A stretch of DNA of 64,000 bases from JALZKA01 sp033856515. Lineage in GTDB: Bacteria > Actinomycetota > Thermoleophilia > Solirubrobacterales > 70-9. Position 1 is the first letter of the stretch, and each line of letters opens with the position of its first letter. Of the stretch, positions 1-7,078 are shown in pieces. The DNA is taken from the NCBI GenBank assembly GCA_033856515.1, contig JAWVEY010000047.1, forward strand, positions 1-64,000, given 5' to 3'. Position numbers and translations under genes: made by a program. The notes under the pieces are model-generated. The model was not told the DNA's origin. It saw only the letters and a list, made by a program, of their open reading frames with translations, and ran no database searches.

Positions 1-2
1 CG

Positions 3-308
3 CTCTACGACGCGTTCCTGCCGATGGCGTACTACACCTACCACGCCACGACGGCGGACGGCGCGTACCGCGACACCCGCCGGAGCATCCGGCTGCTGCG
101 CGACGAGACCGACGATCCGGACGTCCCGATTCACCTGATCGGCGGCGCGGCCGCGTATTCGAACGCGGCCGAGGGACAGGCGTTCGCCCGCGCCGCCAAC
201 CGTCAGGGCGTGATCGGCGCGAGCATGTACGACCAGATCACGATGGGCCCCGAGGACTGGCGGGCGGTCCGCGCCATCCGCTTCGCGCCGGCGCAACTTC
301 CCGAATAG
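3..308 (+). CDS. 3' end of a protein of unknown function (5' truncated by window edge)
   Basis: The reading frame is open from the first bases of the window to a TAG at 306-308, giving about 101 residues of a C-terminus. The visible part contains PIHLIGGAAAY and a closing stretch (GVIGASMYDQIT) that could be the last strands of a TIM-barrel-like enzyme, but no diagnostic motif is present. The gene ends 28 bases before the convergent cupin gene. I do not recognise the family; the start lies outside the window. Confidence 0.6.
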   Translation, partial: LYDAFLPMAYYTYHATTADGAYRDTRRSIRLLRDETDDPDVPIHLIGGAAAYSNAAEGQAFARAANRQGVIGASMYDQITMGPEDWRAVRAIRFAPAQLPE

Positions 309-335
309 TCCCCGGGGCCCGTCGAGACAGAGCGG

Positions 336-890
336 CTAGCTCGTCGGGTTGAGGAGCGGGTGCTCGAGCCCGTGCTCCTCGCATAGCTGCGCGACGGTCT
401 CCGGCTGGAACTCGATGCCGTAGCGCTCCCCCAGCTCGCCGAACTGCTCCGGCTGGGGACCTCCGGCCGCCACGAACCCCCCGAGCTCGTCGAAGAAGTG
501 CTCGAACCCGCCGGGCACGATGATCTCGAGGATCCGGGCGGGGGTGTCGCCCGCGTTCCAGAACGTGTGCCACTGGTCGCGCGGCTTGAACACGAAGTCG
601 CCGGCCTCGGCGAACACCGTGTCGTCGCCGAGCAGGGCGCCCATCCGGCCCTCCAGGACGAACGAGTACTCGTCCTCCTTCGAGTGCTTGTGAACCGGGG
701 CAACGAGGGTGTTCGGGGCAATCGGGTGCTCGACGAGCGAGAACCCGCCTCCGGTCTCCTCGGCCCAGGCCATGAAGCGGACGCCGACGGTCGGAAGTTC
801 GACCGCCTTGCCCTCATCGGGGCCGATGTTCCGAGGCCCCTGTGAGGCGTCGAAGCGGCGGATATCGGACGGTGCTGTGACGGTGGTCAT
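336..890 (-). CDS. Cupin domain protein (single-domain, TetR-controlled)
   Basis: A 184-residue cytoplasmic protein with one cupin beta-barrel. The first cupin motif is at about residues 67-81 (HKHSKEDEYSFVLEG: metal ligands His67, His69, Glu74). The second motif contains His108 within PRDQWHTFWN. Members bind a divalent metal and act as dioxygenases, isomerases or quercetinase-like enzymes; the substrate here cannot be read from sequence. The gene is divergent from a TetR regulator and its start codon lies 15 bases from a perfect inverted repeat (906-927), so it is very probably the regulator's target. Residues 140-184 are an extra C-terminal tail without a known motif. Confidence 0.85.
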   Translation of the reverse strand: MTTVTAPSDIRRFDASQGPRNIGPDEGKAVELPTVGVRFMAWAEETGGGFSLVEHPIAPNTLVAPVHKHSKEDEYSFVLEGRMGALLGDDTVFAEAGDFVFKPRDQWHTFWNAGDTPARILEIIVPGGFEHFFDELGGFVAAGGPQPEQFGELGERYGIEFQPETVAQLCEEHGLEHPLLNPTS

Positions 891-905
891 TGGACTCCTC
901 CATTT

Positions 906-927
906 CGCTGAACACTACTGTTCAGCG
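906..927. promoter_or_regulatory. TetR-type operator between cupin and tetR
   Basis: Perfect inverted repeat: arms CGCTGAACA (906-914) and TGTTCAGCG (919-927) separated by CTAC. It lies between the divergent starts (890 and 974), just downstream of the proposed -10 of the cupin promoter, where a bound repressor would block transcription. Size and symmetry fit a TetR dimer site. Confidence 0.75.
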
Positions 928-957
928 AACGTAGCACAGATCCGCGGTATCTGTCAA
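928..957 (-). promoter_or_regulatory. Probable promoter of the cupin gene
   Basis: On the minus strand TTGACA (957-952) is followed after 18 bases by TACGTT (933-928). Initiation would fall inside the operator at 906-927, consistent with repression by the neighbouring TetR protein. Confidence 0.45.
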
Positions 958-973
958 GATTGATTGAACACGG

Positions 974-1615
974 ATGGCTAACGAAACGAAAAGCGCCAAG
1001 TCACGGACGTACAGGAAGCGCGTTCGGGCCGAGCAGGAAGAGGCCACGCGCGAGCGGATCACCGAGGCCGCGGTAAAGCTCCACGGCTCGATCGGGCCAG
1101 CCCGGACGACCGTGAGCGGGGTGGCGGAGGAAGCGGGCGTCCAACGCGCCACCGTCTATCGCCACTTCCCCGACGAGGTTGCGCTCTTCGCCGCCTGCAC
1201 GGCCCATTACTGGGCGAATCACCCCCTACCCGACATCGAGTCGTGGAAGGCGATCACTGATCGCGGCGAGCGCCTGCGCCATGGCCTCGCGGAGTTCTAC
1301 GCCTTCTATGCCGAGAACGAAGCGATGCTCGAAAAGACCGGCCGCGACGCGCATATGGTCCCCGCGATGAGTGCTCCGCGTGAGGCCTTCCGCGGATTCC
1401 TCGAAGCCGCCGCGGCGATCCTAATGGCAGGCCGGCCGGAGCGCGGTGCCGCGCGCAGGCGCACCTCGGCGGCGGTCTCCCACGCGCTCTTCTTCGCGAC
1501 CTGGCAGTCGCTCACTCGCATGCAGGGCCTCTCGAACGCCGAGGCAGCCGCCGTGATGGTGGCGATGGTTGAGGGCGCCGGCTCGGCTCGACCCCCTCGC
1601 TCGGCGCACGCCTGA
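974..1615 (+). CDS. TetR/AcrR family transcriptional regulator
   Basis: A 213-residue repressor. The N-terminal helix-turn-helix spans about residues 25-70 (ERITEAAVKL...GVAEEAGVQRATVYRHFPDEVALF), the classical TetR signature. The all-helical C-terminal part binds the ligand and dimerises. The first 20 residues are lysine/arginine rich. It is divergent from the cupin gene and separated by 83 bases holding a perfect inverted repeat, so it probably represses the cupin gene and itself. The inducer is unknown. Confidence 0.88.
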   Translation: MANETKSAKSRTYRKRVRAEQEEATRERITEAAVKLHGSIGPARTTVSGVAEEAGVQRATVYRHFPDEVALFAACTAHYWANHPLPDIESWKAITDRGERLRHGLAEFYAFYAENEAMLEKTGRDAHMVPAMSAPREAFRGFLEAAAAILMAGRPERGAARRRTSAAVSHALFFATWQSLTRMQGLSNAEAAAVMVAMVEGAGSARPPRSAHA

Positions 1616-1717
1616 GGGGCGGGTAAATCAGGGGGTCCCTAAGGGTCATCCCCAATAGACAGGGCGCGCAATCCGCGCGAGCCTTCCTCCATCAACCACT
1701 ATCCAATGGAGGAAGCA

Positions 1718-2704
1718 ATGAATGACCAAGACACAACACAGGTGATGCCGCGGGCAGAACCCCCGCCCGAGCCCCAGCAGGAACGGCCCCGCCGCCTTCT
1801 GCGCTCGCGTTCGGACCGGATGCTCGGCGGAGTTGCTGGCGGGCTCGGCGACTACTTCAGCGTCGACCCGGTGATCTTCCGGATCGGCTTCGGAGTGACG
1901 CTGTTCTTTGGAGGGCTCGGCGCCCTGCTCTACCTCGCGATGCTGATCTTCGTTCCGTCCGTGCCCTCGGACGGCACGCAGACGTCCAGCGCACCCAGAA
2001 CGTTCGGGCGCGTACTGCTCCTGATCTTCGTCGCGATCGCCGGCCTGATCGGGCTCGCGATCATGGGGGTCGGAGCGGCCTGGGCAGCAGCCACTGGACA
2101 CGGAGTCCTTGTCGCGATCATCGTGATTGCGATCGGCCTCGCGCTTGTGGTCGCCGCGTTCAACGGCGGCGCTCGCTGGCTGATCCTGCCGGCACTGGCC
2201 CTCGCGATACCCCTCGGCACCGTTGCCGCCGCGGACATCGAGTTCGAGGGTGGCATCGGCAAGACCACCCATGTACCGCAGACGGTCCACGCGATTCCGG
2301 CGGACGGCTACGAGTTCGGCATCGGCGATCAGCGAATCGACCTGCGCGACCTCGACTGGAACGAGAACAGCGTGATCAAGGTCGAGGCGGATCAGGGGAT
2401 CGGCCGCATGCTGATCATGGTCCCCGAAAACGTCTGCGTGGACGGTGACATCGACTCCCGGTACGGCATCGTGGAGATCGCCGGCGAGGAGTCGAGCGTG
2501 TCGCTCGCGTCGGGCTACAGCGCGACCCCAAGGCTCGAGCTCGATGCCACCCTGGACGCCGGGAAGATCGAGGTCGTAAACGACGACGACGTCGCTGTGG
2601 ACGACCACTTCGGTGGCAACGACGGCATCGCGCGCGATGAGATGCGCGACCGGATGGAGGCCGCCTGCGCCCCCGAGCCCGAAGAGGAGGGGCACGCCGG
2701 CTGA
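1718..2704 (+). CDS. PspC-domain membrane protein with C-terminal LiaF/DUF4097-like domain
   Basis: A PspC domain is near the N-terminus (about residues 27-80; RMLGGVAGGLGDYFSVDP is diagnostic), followed by several transmembrane helices to about residue 175. The C-terminal part is a soluble beta-rich domain (GYEFGIGDQRIDLRDL... to DAGKIEVVND) like the LiaF/DUF4097 'toast-rack' fold. Such proteins sense envelope stress and modulate an adjacent LiaRS-type two-component system. The start at 1718 is preferred over an in-frame ATG at 1706 because GGAGG at 1708-1712 then serves as ribosome binding site. Its stop overlaps the kinase start by one base, so it heads a three-gene operon. Confidence 0.85.
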   Translation: MNDQDTTQVMPRAEPPPEPQQERPRRLLRSRSDRMLGGVAGGLGDYFSVDPVIFRIGFGVTLFFGGLGALLYLAMLIFVPSVPSDGTQTSSAPRTFGRVLLLIFVAIAGLIGLAIMGVGAAWAAATGHGVLVAIIVIAIGLALVVAAFNGGARWLILPALALAIPLGTVAAADIEFEGGIGKTTHVPQTVHAIPADGYEFGIGDQRIDLRDLDWNENSVIKVEADQGIGRMLIMVPENVCVDGDIDSRYGIVEIAGEESSVSLASGYSATPRLELDATLDAGKIEVVNDDDVAVDDHFGGNDGIARDEMRDRMEAACAPEPEEEGHAG

Positions 2705-3732
2705 TGACTCGCCGGGTCGACGTTCTCTCACTCGGAGCCGGCCTCGGTCTGATTGCGACCGGGGCCGTGCTCCTGCTCGATCAGGACGGCGCCATTGACC
2801 TCTCGTTCGGTCTCTTCGGCGCCGTTCTGGCCCTGTTCTTCGCCACTACCGGCATCGCACTCCTGTGGCGAGGGCCTCGCGATCCCGAGGTCGCGGCGCC
2901 GACCGTTTCCGAGACCCTCACCGCGCCCGCCGAGCCGCGGCCACCCGCTCCCGAGCGAGACCGCCTCCGCGACATCTACCGGGGCGGCTTCGGCGTCGCC
3001 CTGATCGGCGGGGCCGCGCTGATCGTCCTCTCGCGGACGGGCGCGCTCGATTCGCTCGGCGACGCGGTCCTCACGATCGTGATCGTGATCCTGGCGCTGG
3101 GGCTCGTCCTCGCGCCGTTCTGGTGGCGCCTGGGCAGGAACCTTGCGGCCGAGCGAGCCGAGCGGATCCGCTCGCAGGAGCGCGCCGAGATGGCCGCGCA
3201 CATCCACGACTCCGTGCTCCAGACGCTGACGCTCGTCCAGAAGCGCGCCGACGACCCGCGCGCGGTCGCGCAGCTCGCCCGGGCCCAGGAGCGCGAGCTC
3301 CGCGGCTGGCTATTCACTGGCGACCGTGCGCCCGCATCCGCGAGCCTCGCTGCCGCGCTCGAGGAGGCCGCTGCCGAGGTCGAGGACGCGCACCGCGTGC
3401 CGATCGAGGTGGTCGCAGTCGGCGACGCCCCAGTCGGCGAGCCTGGCAACGCGCTGGTCGCAGCAGCCCGCGAGGCGATGGTGAACGCGGCGAAGTTCGC
3501 GCCCGACGCGGGCGAGGTCGCCGTCTACGCCGAATTGGACGCCGCCCGGTCGCAGGTCTTCGTCCGCGACCGTGGGGGCGGATTCGACCCCGCCGCGGTG
3601 CCCGAGGACCGCCGCGGCGTCCGGGAGTCCATCATCGGGCGCATGGAACGCTCCGGCGGCAGCGCCCGCATCCGCTCCAGCGAGGCCGGCACCGAAGTCG
3701 AGCTATCGATCGAGCCGGGAGGCGCCGAATGA
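2704..3732 (+). CDS. Sensor histidine kinase, NarL/LiaS type (HisKA_3)
   Basis: A 342-residue kinase. The N-terminal half has four predicted transmembrane segments (about 8-24, 33-53, 95-110, 118-138) with little extracellular sequence, as in intramembrane-sensing kinases. The dimerisation and phospho-acceptor motif is MAAHIHDSVLQTL with His168. The ATPase domain has an N-box (REAMVNAAKFA, Asn261) and a G1 box (DRGGGFD, about 289-295). It overlaps the PspC gene by 1 bp and the regulator gene by 4 bp (ATGA). By analogy with LiaFSR it would report envelope perturbation through the PspC protein; the stimulus is inferred. Confidence 0.88.
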   Translation: MTRRVDVLSLGAGLGLIATGAVLLLDQDGAIDLSFGLFGAVLALFFATTGIALLWRGPRDPEVAAPTVSETLTAPAEPRPPAPERDRLRDIYRGGFGVALIGGAALIVLSRTGALDSLGDAVLTIVIVILALGLVLAPFWWRLGRNLAAERAERIRSQERAEMAAHIHDSVLQTLTLVQKRADDPRAVAQLARAQERELRGWLFTGDRAPASASLAAALEEAAAEVEDAHRVPIEVVAVGDAPVGEPGNALVAAAREAMVNAAKFAPDAGEVAVYAELDAARSQVFVRDRGGGFDPAAVPEDRRGVRESIIGRMERSGGSARIRSSEAGTEVELSIEPGGAE

Positions 3733-4370
3733 CTCCCACCGTCGTCATCGTCGACGATCACGCGCTCTTCCGCTCGGGCGTCCGCGCCGAGCTCGAGGGC
3801 CTAGTTGACGTCCTGGGTGACGCCGGATCGGTCGAGGAGGCGGTGCGCCTGATCACGGACGCAAAGCCCGACGTCGTCCTTCTCGATGTCCACATGCCGG
3901 GCGGGGGCGGAGTCGAAGTGATCCGCCGCGTTGCCGAGACGGCGCCGGCGCAGAGCTTCCTCGCCCTTTCGGTCTCAGACGCCGCCGAGGACGTGATCGC
4001 GGTAGTGCGCGCCGGCGCCCGCGGATACGTGACCAAGACGATCTCCGGGCCAGAGCTGGCAGACGCCGTGACTCGCGTCCGCGACGGCGATGCCGTTTTC
4101 TCGCCGCGCCTTGCAGGTTTCGTCCTCGATGCGTTTGCGGGGCAGATCACCGAGGCTGAGGCGGACCCCGAGCTCGACCAGCTCACCCTGCGCGAGCGTG
4201 AGGTGCTCCGCCTCATCGCACGCGGCTACCTCTACAAGGAGATCGCGCTGGAGCTCTCGATCGCGCCGAAGACGGTCGAGGCGCACGTCTCCGCCGTCCT
4301 TCGAAAGCTCCAGCTGTCGAACCGCCACGAGCTCAGCCGCTGGGCGGTCGAGCGACGGCTTGTGGACTGA
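3729..4370 (+). CDS. LuxR/NarL-family response regulator
   Basis: A 213-residue response regulator. The receiver domain has the acidic pair Asp9-Asp10, phospho-acceptor Asp53 (VVLLDVHMPG), Ser/Thr near 81 and Lys near 103 (YVTKTI). The LuxR-type HTH is at about residues 145-205 (LTLREREVLRLIARGYLYKEIALEL...KTVEAHVSAVLRKL). The frame stays open far upstream, but the ATG at 3729, overlapping the kinase stop by 4 bp, gives a clean receiver N-terminus. It is the output of the PspC/kinase operon. Confidence 0.9.
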   Translation: MTPTVVIVDDHALFRSGVRAELEGLVDVLGDAGSVEEAVRLITDAKPDVVLLDVHMPGGGGVEVIRRVAETAPAQSFLALSVSDAAEDVIAVVRAGARGYVTKTISGPELADAVTRVRDGDAVFSPRLAGFVLDAFAGQITEAEADPELDQLTLREREVLRLIARGYLYKEIALELSIAPKTVEAHVSAVLRKLQLSNRHELSRWAVERRLVD

Positions 4371-4373
4371 CGC

Positions 4374-4874
4374 TTAGGGCGCGGTGACGGCCCAGCTCCC
4401 CTTGCTGTAGTAGAGCCCGTTCTGGCTGGCCGCCGAGAGGACGGAAACCCCGAAGCCCAGCTTGTCGCTCGCGTTGCCGGCGAGAAACGGGACATCAACC
4501 AGGTCGCGCTGGCCGTCGTCGGCCTCATAGACACAGAGGTGTCCGCCATCCGCCTTTGGCTTCTGCGTGGTTCCCGGGCATTCGGGCACCTCACTGCCGC
4601 CCTGGGGGATGAAGTGCACCTGAGGCACGAACTTCAGCGGCCGCTGGTACGTAATCACGTTTTCGGCGAACTGGCTCGAATTCGATCCGCTGTCGAAATC
4701 CGAGACTTGGTAAAGGCCCTTCAGCGTCTCGCCGCTCTTGAGCGTGCCCGCGCCGCGCGAGTTGCCGCCATCCCCGAGTTTCACCGCGGCATAGCTGCCG
4801 CCTCCCAGCGCGACGAACAACGCGATAAGGGCCACCGCCATCGCCGGCGACGGCTTCGAAAGTCCGATCTTCAT
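4374..4874 (-). CDS. Secreted or membrane-anchored protein of unknown function
   Basis: A 166-residue protein with an N-terminal hydrophobic helix ending LFVALGGGSYAA, a lead seen in many Thermoleophilia exported proteins. The mature part has a small cysteine pair (PECPG... HLCVYE) and no catalytic motif. The start at 4874 is supported by GGGAGGT four bases upstream; longer starts lack this. It is convergent with the response regulator (3-bp gap). Function unknown. Confidence 0.75.
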   Translation of the reverse strand: MKIGLSKPSPAMAVALIALFVALGGGSYAAVKLGDGGNSRGAGTLKSGETLKGLYQVSDFDSGSNSSQFAENVITYQRPLKFVPQVHFIPQGGSEVPECPGTTQKPKADGGHLCVYEADDGQRDLVDVPFLAGNASDKLGFGVSVLSAASQNGLYYSKGSWAVTAP

Positions 4875-5033
4875 GATTACCTCCCGTTTGGCAGGCCCCA
4901 CCGGATGCGCGGCCTGCCCGGGATCATCGCACTCCGCGACGGCGATTTCCACGCGACGATTGGGGACCGCTTGTACGGGTCAGATGCCAGGCGTCGGCGT
5001 AGCTTGGGGGTTGTAAGCATGAGCAAGCAGTGA

Positions 5034-5046
5034 GGGGTCTGACCCC
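5034..5046. repeat. Single REP palindrome (GGGGTCTGACCCC)
   Basis: An intergenic 13-bp near-palindrome, the reverse complement of the GGGGTCAGACCCC core in the 51-bp units at 7138 and 17451. It stands alone here, without the second core or the GCTCNGTCCCC half-site. Confidence 0.6.
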
Positions 5047-5057
5047 TAACTGAACGC

Positions 5058-5363
5058 TCAGACGTCTCCAGGCTGGCGCTTTCCCCATTCGTCGTCAGGC
5101 GCCGGGGCTTCTCCCGACGTCGGCCATTCGGCCTCGGCGTTCATCTTCTCGAGTTCGTCGAGCGACGGAGCGCCGCCGGTGCCTCCGCCCGTGAGACGAG
5201 GGAGGACGAGCGCGTAGATGAAGGCGTCGAGAATCGACATTCCGACCAGAACGGCAGCGATCCATCGGTCGTCCGGCAGTGCGAAGAACAGGACGACCGC
5301 CAAGGTGAGGCTCGAGATAACGGAGATGCGCCCGATCGAGCTCCAGTCCGTTCGATTGGTCAT
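5058..5363 (-). CDS. Small two-helix membrane protein
   Basis: A 101-residue protein with two hydrophobic segments (about residues 11-29 and 33-53) and a polar, acidic C-terminal tail. It starts with ATG 9 bases after the stop of the PEP-mutase-like gene, so it is probably the last gene of that operon. No family recognised. Confidence 0.6.
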   Translation of the reverse strand: MTNRTDWSSIGRISVISSLTLAVVLFFALPDDRWIAAVLVGMSILDAFIYALVLPRLTGGGTGGAPSLDELEKMNAEAEWPTSGEAPAPDDEWGKRQPGDV

Positions 5364-5372
5364 ATGACGAGC

Positions 5373-6155
5373 CTACGCCTCTGAGGTCAGGAGCGAAAGG
5401 TCGCCGGTGTCGCGGATCTCCCCGGCGATCTCCATCGCCCGCTCGAACCCCAGCCGCTTTGAGACGTCCCAGAGCCATGAGCCGAAGCTGATGCGCTGAG
5501 CGCCCGCCTCGAAGATGCCCTCGACCGAGAGGTTCGGCCACGCGAGCACGTTTACCGGCTTCGACACTGCGTCGCAGACTGTGCGGACCTCGTCGTGCGT
5601 TCGAAGCCCCGGCGCGTAGAGGACGTCAGCGCCCGCCTTCTCGTACGCCTGGAGGCGCGTGATCGTGTCGTCAAGGTCGTTGAGGCCGCGGAGCTGGTTC
5701 TCGGCGCGGGCGGTGAAGGTGAACGGGAAGTCGAAGGCTCGTGCAGCCTTGACTGACGCCTCGACACGAGCGACCGCGTGCTCCAGGCAGTAGATGACCT
5801 TGTCGTCCGGGTCCCAGTCCTCGATCGAGCCGCCCACCGCGCCGGCCTCGCCGGAGCGCGTGATCGCGAGCGCGGCCTGGGCCGGCTCGGCCCCGTAGCC
5901 GTTCTCGAGGTCCATCGCGACCGGCAGCTCGGTTACGCCGTCGAGCTCGGCGGCGTGCTCGACGATCTCGTCCAGCGTCACCTCGCCGTCCTGGCGGCCG
6001 AGCCGCTCGGCGAACCCCGCGCTGGTCGAGGCGAGCGCCTTGTAGCCGAGGCCGTCGAGCCCAACGGCGGAATCGACATCCCACGGGTTCGGAAACACGA
6101 AGGGATCGCCGGAGTGAAGCGCTTGGAACGCCTCGGCTTTCTCGGCCTGGTTCAC
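5373..6155 (-). CDS. Isocitrate lyase / phosphoenolpyruvate mutase family protein
   Basis: A 260-residue TIM-barrel protein of the PEPM/ICL superfamily. Landmarks are FPNPWDVDSA near residue 21, the Mg-binding acidic segment (PVAMDLENGYG at about 78-88), SIEDWD near 109 and FTARAENQL near 147. The catalytic-loop cysteine motif KKCGH of true isocitrate lyases is absent, so the closest class is the carboxyphosphonoenolpyruvate mutase-like or oxaloacetase/methylisocitrate-lyase-like group. GTG start at 6155 overlaps the ligase gene by 4 bp. The exact reaction cannot be assigned. Confidence 0.82.
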   Translation of the reverse strand: MNQAEKAEAFQALHSGDPFVFPNPWDVDSAVGLDGLGYKALASTSAGFAERLGRQDGEVTLDEIVEHAAELDGVTELPVAMDLENGYGAEPAQAALAITRSGEAGAVGGSIEDWDPDDKVIYCLEHAVARVEASVKAARAFDFPFTFTARAENQLRGLNDLDDTITRLQAYEKAGADVLYAPGLRTHDEVRTVCDAVSKPVNVLAWPNLSVEGIFEAGAQRISFGSWLWDVSKRLGFERAMEIAGEIRDTGDLSLLTSEA

Positions 6156-7078
6156 GCGACCATTCTCTCAACCGCCGACGTGACGAGGCGGCTGCAGAGC
6201 TCCTCGAATCCGATCCCTGCGGCCTCGGCCGCCATGGGGAAGAGTGAGGTGTCCGTCAGGCCGGGCACTGCGTTGACCTCGAGCACCTCGGGGCCATCGT
6301 CTCCCAGAATCAGGTCGACCCGGACGAACCCGGCGCAGTCGAGCGCCTCCCAGGTGGCGAGGGCGCTCGCGCCAACCATCGCCTCGTCCTCGCCAAGCTC
6401 AGCGGGGCAGATGAAGTCGGTGCGGCCGATCTCGTAGCGCGCCTCGTACGAGTACCGGTCTTCGTCGTGAGGGCGGATCTCGACGGCGGGGAGAGCCTCG
6501 CCCTCGAGCATCCCGACCGAGAGCTCGCGTCCCTGGACGTGGCGTTCGAGCAGCACGCGGCTGTCGTACGAGAAGGCGGAGACGATCGCCTGCGGCACGT
6601 CCTCGCGCGACGCGGCGAAGCGGACGCCGAGTGCCGAGCCGCCGCGCGCGGGCTTCACGACGAGCGGATAACCGAGGCGCTCCTCGATCTCCTCAAGCGC
6701 GTCGGCGGCGCCCAGCTCCGAGAAGGCGGTCTGGGAGAACGAGACCCAGTCGGGCGTCGAGATCCCGTGCTCGCGGAGCGCCTGCTTTGCCTCGGCCTTG
6801 TCGGTCGAGCGCCGGCACGCCGAGACGCCGGGGCCGGTGTATGGGATGCCGAGGATCTCGAGTAGCTCCTGGACGGTGCCGTCCTCACCGTCGGCTCCGT
6901 GCAGGGCGACGAACGCGACGTCGGGGCGCTCGGCCTTGAGCCGCTCGACCAGATCATGCCCCGCATCGAGCGAGACGACCTCGTGGCTCTCGGCCAGCGC
7001 ATCCTCGACCCTTGCGCCCGAACTGAGCGAAACCTGCCGCTCAAGCGACCGCCCGCCCTTGAGCACCGCAACCTTCAC
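6152..7078 (-). CDS. ddl: D-alanine--D-alanine ligase family ATP-grasp enzyme
   Basis: A 308-residue ATP-grasp ligase with the full Ddl layout: N-terminal GGRSLERQVSLSSG, HGADGEDGTVQE (about 60-71), YTGPG near 80, the ATP-binding VVKPARGGSALGV near 144-156 and the metal/product motif EVNAVPGLTDTSLFPMA near 269-285. It would join two D-alanines for peptidoglycan. Length matches short Ddl enzymes. The GTG start overlaps the aminotransferase stop by 4 bp. Because it sits between an aminotransferase and a PEP-mutase-like gene rather than with cell-wall genes, a dedicated dipeptide-ligase role is possible. Confidence 0.88.
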   Translation of the reverse strand: MKVAVLKGGRSLERQVSLSSGARVEDALAESHEVVSLDAGHDLVERLKAERPDVAFVALHGADGEDGTVQELLEILGIPYTGPGVSACRRSTDKAEAKQALREHGISTPDWVSFSQTAFSELGAADALEEIEERLGYPLVVKPARGGSALGVRFAASREDVPQAIVSAFSYDSRVLLERHVQGRELSVGMLEGEALPAVEIRPHDEDRYSYEARYEIGRTDFICPAELGEDEAMVGASALATWEALDCAGFVRVDLILGDDGPEVLEVNAVPGLTDTSLFPMAAEAAGIGFEELCSRLVTSAVERMVA

